64,000 nt of DNA. Origin: DASPTT01 sp035623275. GTDB taxonomy: Bacteria > Actinomycetota > Acidimicrobiia > Acidimicrobiales > UBA8190. How positions within the stretch are numbered: position 1 is the stretch's first letter; each line of letters opens with the position of its first letter. The stretch covers positions 1-64,000 of the forward strand of contig DASPTT010000143.1 of the NCBI GenBank assembly GCA_035623275.1, written 5' to 3'. A model generated the notes under the pieces. It was not told the DNA's origin. It saw only the letters and a program-made list of their open reading frames with translations, and did not search any database. This document shows, piece by piece, positions 59,199 to 64,000 of the stretch. The position numbers and the translations under genes are program-made.

Positions 59199-59636
59199 GT
59201 GCGGGTCATGGGGATCGACCTGGGGGAACGGCGCATCGGCATCGCCGTCTCGGACAGCCGGGGCACGCTGGCCATGCCCCGGACCACGCTGGTGCGCACG
59301 GGCGATCCCGAGGCCGACCGCGACGCGCTGGTGGCCCTGGTGCGCCAGGAGGAGGTGGCGCGCGTCGTGGTGGGCCTGCCAGTGCACCTCGACGGACGTG
59401 CCGGCCCCGCGGCCCGTGCCGCGGCGGCCGAGGCCGAGGCACTGGCCCACGCCCTGGCCGCCGACGGCGTGGCCGTCGAGACGTTCGACGAGCGGCTCAC
59501 GACGGTGAGCGCCCAGCGCTCGCTGGCCGAGGCCGGGCGCCGTGGACCCGGCCAGCGAGCCGTGGTGGACCAGGCCGCCGCGGCCGTGCTGCTCCAGGCC
59601 TGGCTCGACGCCCATCCCGAGGCGCGCCGTGGATGA
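59199..59636 (+). CDS. ruvX: RuvX/YqgF-family putative Holliday junction resolvase / pre-16S rRNA nuclease
   Basis: This 145-residue RNase H-fold protein has GIDLGERRIGIAVSD, VVVGLPVHLDGRAG, ETFDERLTTVSAQRSL and a final DQAAAAVLLQAWLD with the catalytic aspartates. Family members process pre-16S rRNA or resolve junctions. GTG start. mltG overlaps its 3' end by eight bases. Confidence 0.92.
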   Translation: MRVMGIDLGERRIGIAVSDSRGTLAMPRTTLVRTGDPEADRDALVALVRQEEVARVVVGLPVHLDGRAGPAARAAAAEAEALAHALAADGVAVETFDERLTTVSAQRSLAEAGRRGPGQRAVVDQAAAAVLLQAWLDAHPEARRG

Positions 59637-60777
59637 CGAGCAGCCGGCCGGGGGGCCGGGGGCCGTCGCCGGGACCGACGACGCCACGCCGGCGGAGCCC
59701 CGGCACGCGGCGCCGGCGGGACCGCGGCACGCGGCGCACGGGCGGCCGGGGCTGCGGGGGGCGGCCGCCCGGCACCCGTTTCGCAGCGCCCTGGTCGTGC
59801 TCGGCGTGGTGGTCGCCGGCCTGCTGGTGTGGGCAGTGCTGTGGTACGAGGGCGAGGCCAACCCCGGCGCTCCGGGACCGGCGAGGGTGGTGACCGTGCC
59901 CAAGGGCGCCTCGGTCAGCGCAGTGGCGTCGTTGCTCCAGCGCGACCACGTGGTGGGCAGCGCGCTGGCCCTGCGCATCTACTTCGTCCTCCACGGCGCA
60001 CCCCTCATCGACAGCGGGAGCTACCTGCTGCGCACCCATTCGTCGTTCTCGTCCGTCCACCGCGCGCTGGCCAAGGGGCCGAACGTCTTCCCGGTGACCG
60101 TGGTCCCCGGGTTCACCCTCGCCGAGGTGGCGGCGCGCGTGGGCGACGTGCCCGGGCACGACGGCGCCGCCTTCGCGTCGCTGGCCGACTCGGGCGCGGT
60201 CACCTCGCCCTACGCGCCGGCCGGGGCCACCAGCCTCGAGGGGCTCCTCGGCACGGGCACGTACCTGGTGCTCCCGGGCGAGTCCGACACCACCCTGCTC
60301 ACGCAGATGGTGCAGCGCTTCGACGCCACCGCGCAGGCCGTGGGGCTGACCCCCGGCGCGGCCGCGGTGGGCATGACCCCCTACCAGGTGGTCATCGTGG
60401 CCTCCATCGTGGAGAAGGAAGGCGTCTACCCCCAGAACCTGGCCAAGGTGGCGCGGGTCGTCTACAACCGGCTCGCCGCCGGCATGGCGCTGCAGATGGA
60501 CTCGACGGTCCTGTACTCGGAGCACCGCGACGGCGGGCCCGTCACCGCCGCGGACCTGGCGCTCGACACCCCCTACAACACCTACCTGCACAAGGGGCTC
60601 ACGCCCACGCCCATCTGCTTCCCCAGCCAGGCGTCGCTCGAGGCCGCGCTGCACCCGGCCACCGGGAACTGGCGCTACTTCGTCGTCGTCCAGCCCGACG
60701 GCACCGAGGCCTTCGCCGACACCTACGCCGAGCAGCTGGCCAACGAGCAGCTGGCCAAGAGCCGGGGGGTGGGCTGA
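59629..60777 (+). CDS. mltG: Endolytic murein transglycosylase MltG
   Basis: This 382-residue protein cuts nascent peptidoglycan strands outside the membrane. A 55-residue Pro/His-rich head is followed by one membrane helix (SALVVLGVVVAGLLVWAVLW), a LysM-like VTVPKGASVSAVASLL region and the YceG core with the catalytic glutamate in ASIVEKEGVYPQNLAKVA and the YNTYLHKGLTPTPICFPS loop. The GTG start lies inside ruvX, and the stop overlaps aroE (TGATG). Confidence 0.94.
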   Translation: MDDEQPAGGPGAVAGTDDATPAEPRHAAPAGPRHAAHGRPGLRGAAARHPFRSALVVLGVVVAGLLVWAVLWYEGEANPGAPGPARVVTVPKGASVSAVASLLQRDHVVGSALALRIYFVLHGAPLIDSGSYLLRTHSSFSSVHRALAKGPNVFPVTVVPGFTLAEVAARVGDVPGHDGAAFASLADSGAVTSPYAPAGATSLEGLLGTGTYLVLPGESDTTLLTQMVQRFDATAQAVGLTPGAAAVGMTPYQVVIVASIVEKEGVYPQNLAKVARVVYNRLAAGMALQMDSTVLYSEHRDGGPVTAADLALDTPYNTYLHKGLTPTPICFPSQASLEAALHPATGNWRYFVVVQPDGTEAFADTYAEQLANEQLAKSRGVG

Positions 60778-61667
60778 TGCCGCCGGCGGGCCCGCCGGAG
60801 CGCCGCTCCCCGACCTGGCCCAGTGCCGCCGCCCACGTCGTCGGCGTGATGGGCGAGCCGGTCGGCCACTCGCTGTCGCCGCTGCTGCACAACGCCGCCT
60901 TCGACGCCCTGGGGCTCGACTGGGTGTCGGTCGGGTTCCCCGTGCCCGCCGGCGGGGTGCCCGCGGCCTTCGCCGGGATCCGGGCGCTCGGCATCGTGGG
61001 TCTGTCGGTCACCATGCCCCACAAGGAGGACGCGGCGGCCGCCGTCGACACCTTGACGCCGGTGGCCACGCGGCTCGGCGCGGTCAACTGCGTCGTGCGC
61101 GAGGACGGCATGCTGGTGGGCGACTCCACCGACGGCGCGGGGTTCGTGGCCTCGCTGCACCGCGGGCCGGGCTTCGACCCCGCCGGGGCCCGCTGCGTCG
61201 TGGTCGGTGCCGGCGGTGCGGCGCGCGCCGTGGTCCTGGCGTTGGCCGACGCCGGGGCGGAATCGGTGGTCGTCGTCAACCGCAGCCCGGCGCGGGCGGC
61301 TGCGGCCGCGGTGCTGGCCGGCGCGGCCGGGTCGGTGGGCGACCCGGAGGCCGTGCGCCACGCCGACCTGGTGGTCCAGGCCACGCCCGTGGGCATGGCG
61401 CGGGGCTCGGCCACCGACGACATGGTGCCGTTCGACCCGGACCTGCTGCGGCCCGGGCAGGTGGTGGCCGACCTGGTGGTCCACCCGCTGGAGACCCCGC
61501 TGCTGCGGGCCGCGGCCCAGCGCGGGGCCACGCCCCTGCCGGGACTGGGGATGCTCGTGCACCAGGCCGCCTTGGCCCTGGAGCGCTGGACCGGGCGCGC
61601 CGCCCCGGTGGAGGCCATGTGGCGCGCCGTCCAAGGACACCTGGCCGACCGGGAACGCTCGGGGTGA
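60777..61667 (+). CDS. aroE: Shikimate dehydrogenase
   Basis: This 296-residue enzyme reduces 3-dehydroshikimate with NADPH in aromatic amino acid synthesis. It has GEPVGHSLSPLLHNAAF (shikimate binding), SVTMPHKED with the catalytic lysine, GDSTDGAGF, VVGAGGAARAVVLAL and VNRSPARA for NADP. It ends the alaS-ruvX-mltG-aroE run, as in M. tuberculosis. Confidence 0.94.
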   Translation: MPPAGPPERRSPTWPSAAAHVVGVMGEPVGHSLSPLLHNAAFDALGLDWVSVGFPVPAGGVPAAFAGIRALGIVGLSVTMPHKEDAAAAVDTLTPVATRLGAVNCVVREDGMLVGDSTDGAGFVASLHRGPGFDPAGARCVVVGAGGAARAVVLALADAGAESVVVVNRSPARAAAAAVLAGAAGSVGDPEAVRHADLVVQATPVGMARGSATDDMVPFDPDLLRPGQVVADLVVHPLETPLLRAAAQRGATPLPGLGMLVHQAALALERWTGRAAPVEAMWRAVQGHLADRERSG

Positions 61668-61692
61668 TTCCCGGGGAAGGCCGGTCGTCGCC

Positions 61693-62271
61693 CTAGCAGT
61701 GGCCGTAGGGGTCCACGGCAGGGTTGCCGTCGGGGATGGGGACCCCCGTCACCTCGTGGAGCAGCACCCACGAGTTGTGCGCCTCGTTCATGTAGGCCGC
61801 CGGGCACGGGTCGGCGATGACGATCATGGCCTGGTCGTAGCCGCACGGCGCCTGCCCCAGGCACGTCAGCGCCTGGTAGCCGCCGGCGTCGCCCGGGCAC
61901 ACCAGGCGGAAGCCCGGCGCCGCGTGCGCCGACAGGTAGGCCAGGGCCGCGGCGCAGCCGCTGCCCGTGGGCGTGGCTCGCGTCGAGCCTGCGGCCGCCG
62001 GAGCCGGGGTCGGTGTCCCGCGCGCGGGGGCCGGTGCGGCCGGGCCGATGGAGATCGAGGGGTGCGGGACCGCGGGGGCGGAGGACTGGCCGCCCGCCGA
62101 CGGCGGCCCCGAGAGGATGAGCCCGGTCCGGGTCGGCCCGGCATCCGCGCGCGCCGTGGCGATCCCGGCGACCGCCACCACGGCGACCAGGAGGACGACG
62201 ACCGGCACCACGAAGCAGCCCGGCGGGAGCAGGGGCTGCGGCACGGACGGGCGGGGGTGATCGGCGGACAC
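61693..62271 (-). CDS. Membrane-anchored extracellular protein with six cysteines, unknown function
   Basis: This 192-residue protein has a Pro-rich head, one membrane helix (about residues 21-42, VVPVVVLLVAVVAVAGIA), a Pro/Ala/Ser linker of about 60 residues and a small domain of about 75 residues with six cysteines, probably three disulfides. The domain contains YDQAMIVIADPCPAAYMNEAHNSW. The GTG at 62271 follows a TAGGAT -10 hexamer by 11 bases. It converges with aroE. No family was recognised. Confidence 0.68.
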   Translation of the reverse strand: MSADHPRPSVPQPLLPPGCFVVPVVVLLVAVVAVAGIATARADAGPTRTGLILSGPPSAGGQSSAPAVPHPSISIGPAAPAPARGTPTPAPAAAGSTRATPTGSGCAAALAYLSAHAAPGFRLVCPGDAGGYQALTCLGQAPCGYDQAMIVIADPCPAAYMNEAHNSWVLLHEVTGVPIPDGNPAVDPYGHC

Positions 62272-62282
62272 GGCGGCGGTCG

Positions 62283-62288
62283 ATCCTA
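62283..62288 (-). promoter_or_regulatory. -10 element (TAGGAT) of the six-cysteine protein gene
   Basis: TAGGAT on the minus strand ends 11 bases before the GTG at 62271, the same hexamer and spacing as at alaS. Confidence 0.45.
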
Positions 62289-62349
62289 GGGGTGCGCCGC
62301 GCCGGGAGCGACCTCGCCTCGACCGCCGGAACGACAACCGGCGCGCCGG

Positions 62350-63267
62350 TCAGCCCGTGGCCGACGGGGGCCCGGTGTCGGTGCCCACGAAGACCCCTTC
62401 GGCTCGCAAGCGCCGCGCCAGCTCCTCGCGCAGCGCGCGGCTCACCGCGTCGCGACGCGCCACCGGCACGCGGACGTCGACGCGCGCGGTGAGGGTCTCG
62501 GCGTCGGCGGCGACGATGCCCAGCACCTCGGGCCGGCGCAGGAAGTCCGGGGCGAAGGCGGTGTCGGCGGCGACCGACGACACGGCGGCGCGCGCCGCGT
62601 CCAGCACGGTGTCTACCCCCGTGCGCGCCGGCACCACCGTGTCGATGCTGATGTGCGCCCACCCGCGGGTGACGTTGGAGAGCTTGCGGATCTCGCCGTT
62701 GGGTACGAAGCACATCGACCCGTCGGGCCCGCGCAGGCGCGTCACGCGCAGGCTCAGGTCCTCCACCGTGCCGGTGACGTCGCCGAGCACCAGGACGTCG
62801 CCGATGTCGTACTGGCCCTCGATGATGAGGAGGAAGCCGGCCAGCAGGTCGCGTACCAGCTGCTGGGCCCCGAAGCCGATAGTGGCGCCGATCACCGTGG
62901 CGCCGGCGAGCACCGGGGTCAGGTTGAGGCCGAGCGTCCCCAGCACCACGAAGAAGGCGATGGTGATGACCACCGCCCGCCAGATGCTCGACAGCAGCGC
63001 CGTGATGGTCGAGGCGCGCGCCACGGCGCGAGGCGACTCGGCCCGGCCCGCCGCCTTGCGCGCCGCCCCGCCGATCCAGTGCTTGATGGCGCGGTTGCCG
63101 AGCCACAGGGCGAGGACGGCCAGGACGAGGATGAACAGGATGGTGAGGGGGCGCACCAGTACCGACTGGACGTGGTGGGCCGTCGTCGGGTCGACGCCCA
63201 TCCAGCGCAGGACCTCGTAGATCCAGCCCTGGTCGCCGTTGGAGGCCGATGTGGCGGCTAGGGGCAC
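62350..63267 (-). CDS. MscS-family mechanosensitive channel
   Basis: This 305-residue small-conductance channel has an N-terminal helix region (about residues 38-58), a second helix and the pore helix NLTPVLAGATVIGATIGFGAQ. The beta domain follows (LLIIEGQYDIGDVLVLGDVTGTVEDL and VTRLRGPDGSMCFVPNGEI), then a mixed C-terminal domain. The GTG at 63267 follows a CAGAAT hexamer by seven bases; earlier in-frame starts would lie upstream of it. It releases ions under osmotic downshock. Confidence 0.9.
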   Translation of the reverse strand: MPLAATSASNGDQGWIYEVLRWMGVDPTTAHHVQSVLVRPLTILFILVLAVLALWLGNRAIKHWIGGAARKAAGRAESPRAVARASTITALLSSIWRAVVITIAFFVVLGTLGLNLTPVLAGATVIGATIGFGAQQLVRDLLAGFLLIIEGQYDIGDVLVLGDVTGTVEDLSLRVTRLRGPDGSMCFVPNGEIRKLSNVTRGWAHISIDTVVPARTGVDTVLDAARAAVSSVAADTAFAPDFLRRPEVLGIVAADAETLTARVDVRVPVARRDAVSRALREELARRLRAEGVFVGTDTGPPSATG

Positions 63268-63273
63268 GACCGG

Positions 63274-63280
63274 TATTCTG
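63274..63280. promoter_or_regulatory. Overlapping divergent -10 elements
   Basis: TATTCT on the plus strand (63274-63279, for the FtsW/RodA-type gene) and CAGAAT on the minus strand (63280-63275, for the MscS gene) share five base pairs, so one symmetrical site may serve both genes. Confidence 0.45.
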
Positions 63281-63298
63281 GTCCGCCGGAGCCCCAGA

Positions 63299-64000
63299 GT
63301 GAGCAACCCCCTCCCACTGCGCCCCTCTGCCGGCCGTGTGCTGACGATGCGGCTCGACCTCGTCCTCGTCTTCACCACGCTGGCCGTCGCCGTCCTCGGC
63401 GTGGTCTTCGTCTACTCGGCCACGCGCTCGAAGCTCCTGCTGGCGGGGGTGAGCCCGCACTACTACCTCGACCGCCAAGCGGCCTACGTGATGGTCGGGG
63501 TGATCGTCATGGCCGCGTTGGCGCTGGCCGACTACCACTGGCTCGAGTTCCTGAGCCGGGTCCTCTACGTCGGGATCATCCTGGCCCTGCTGGCCATGTT
63601 CACCCCGATCGGCTCGCGCGCCCTGGGGGCGACCCGCTGGTTCCAGCTGGGCCCCGTCCAGATCCAACCCTCCGCCTTCGCCGCACTGGTGATGATCGTG
63701 GTGGTGGCGGCCTTCTGCGCGCGCCGCCCCGACGGGCTCGAGCCGCTGGACCTCCTGAAGGTGCTGGCGCTCGCCGGCGTGCCCATCCTGCTGGTGGTCA
63801 AACAGCCGGACCTGGGCACGGGCATCGTGATGTCGATCGTGCTCCTCGTGATGCTGGTGGTGGCGGGCATCCCGAACCGGTACCTCGTGCTGCTGCTGGC
63901 CGCGGCGGTGCTCGGCATCTTCGCCATCGTCCATCTGGGGTTGCTCAAGCCGTACCAGGTCGAGCGGCTGACCGGCTTCCTCCACCAGAACACCCAGGCG
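63299..64000 (+). CDS. FtsW/RodA/SpoVE-family cell-wall polymerase (3' end outside window)
   Basis: The first 234 codons are open to the window edge. The protein is a SEDS-family membrane glycosyltransferase that polymerises peptidoglycan: helices at the N-terminus (LVLVFTTLAVAVLGVVFVYSA), the conserved GATRWFQLGPVQIQPSAFA, KQPDLGTGIVMSIV with the catalytic-region aspartate and YQVERLTGFLHQ. The GTG at 63299 has CCGGAG about eight bases upstream and a TATTCT -10 20 bases upstream; an ATG 16 codons in is an alternative. Whether it is RodA or FtsW cannot be settled without the rest and its neighbours. Confidence 0.88.
   Translation, partial: MSNPLPLRPSAGRVLTMRLDLVLVFTTLAVAVLGVVFVYSATRSKLLLAGVSPHYYLDRQAAYVMVGVIVMAALALADYHWLEFLSRVLYVGIILALLAMFTPIGSRALGATRWFQLGPVQIQPSAFAALVMIVVVAAFCARRPDGLEPLDLLKVLALAGVPILLVVKQPDLGTGIVMSIVLLVMLVVAGIPNRYLVLLLAAAVLGIFAIVHLGLLKPYQVERLTGFLHQNTQA

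Noticed and set aside
60599..63985. Long minus-strand open frame opposite mltG, aroE and the FtsW/RodA-type gene
   Set aside because: It overlaps conserved genes on the other strand and the true MscS and six-cysteine genes in other frames; the translation is low complexity.

Overview
The window is very GC-rich, densely packed bacterial DNA whose content points to an actinobacterium. It carries a MshC-type mycothiol ligase, an F420-dependent reductase, an InhA-like enoyl reductase and a pgsA-acyltransferase-pimA block. Long stretches of gene order (thrS-HIT-pgsA-acyltransferase-pimA, pdxS-pdxT-yebC, ruvC-ruvA-ruvB, yajC-secD-secF-rel-hisS-aspS-rarA-alaS-ruvX-mltG-aroE) match the order known from Mycobacterium. 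The lack of other mycobacterial hallmarks suggests a deep actinobacterial lineage such as Acidimicrobiia, but that placement is inference.

Layout. (1) 1-10.5 kb is an exopolysaccharide or capsule locus. It holds a Wzz/BY-kinase chain-length regulator (cut by the window edge), a Wzx-type flippase, an FkbM methyltransferase, a GT61 glycosyltransferase, a WcaF-like acetyltransferase, an O-antigen-ligase-type polymerase, and a ugd - UDP-xylose synthase - GT2 operon. (2) 10.9-15.4 kb is a small catabolic region: a maleylpyruvate-isomerase-like protein, a nitronate monooxygenase-like flavoprotein and a TetR regulator on the minus strand, divergent from an enoyl-CoA hydratase and a dienoyl-CoA-reductase-like SDR. 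(3) 15.4-26 kb is mixed accessory content: a YbhN-like membrane protein, a truncated DHFR-like gene, a lipoprotein, hydrolases, paired DUF202 proteins, a TIG-domain protein, an MFS carrier, an aldehyde dehydrogenase and the InhA-like reductase. (4) 26.1-30.5 kb is npdG-mshC-thrS-HIT. (5) 30.5-35.6 kb interrupts the otherwise conserved block. It contains a nucleotidyltransferase divergent from a three-gene operon (Tat-exported poly-glycine protein with a LAXTG sorting motif, HPr-kinase-like protein, PqqD-like protein), followed by an EF-G-like GTPase. (6) 35.8-38.8 kb is the phosphatidylinositol mannoside-type lipid block. (7) 38.8-61.7 kb is housekeeping: M48 protease, PLP synthase, YebC, RuvCAB, Sec accessory proteins, Rel, aminoacyl-tRNA synthetases, RarA, RuvX, MltG and AroE. 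(8) The end holds an exported six-cysteine protein, an MscS-type channel and the start of an FtsW/RodA-type gene.

The most interesting item is the 30.5-33.5 kb cluster. HPr-kinase-like, PqqD-like and nucleotidyltransferase genes are companions known from some peptide-modification clusters, but here they accompany a putative sortase-anchored poly-glycine surface protein and none of the usual RiPP maturation enzymes.

A second theme is regulatory. Many genes have a TANNNT -10 hexamer ending 6-11 bases before the start codon, which implies widespread leaderless transcription and decides several start sites. No tRNA, rRNA, CRISPR array, insertion sequence or phage gene was recognised.
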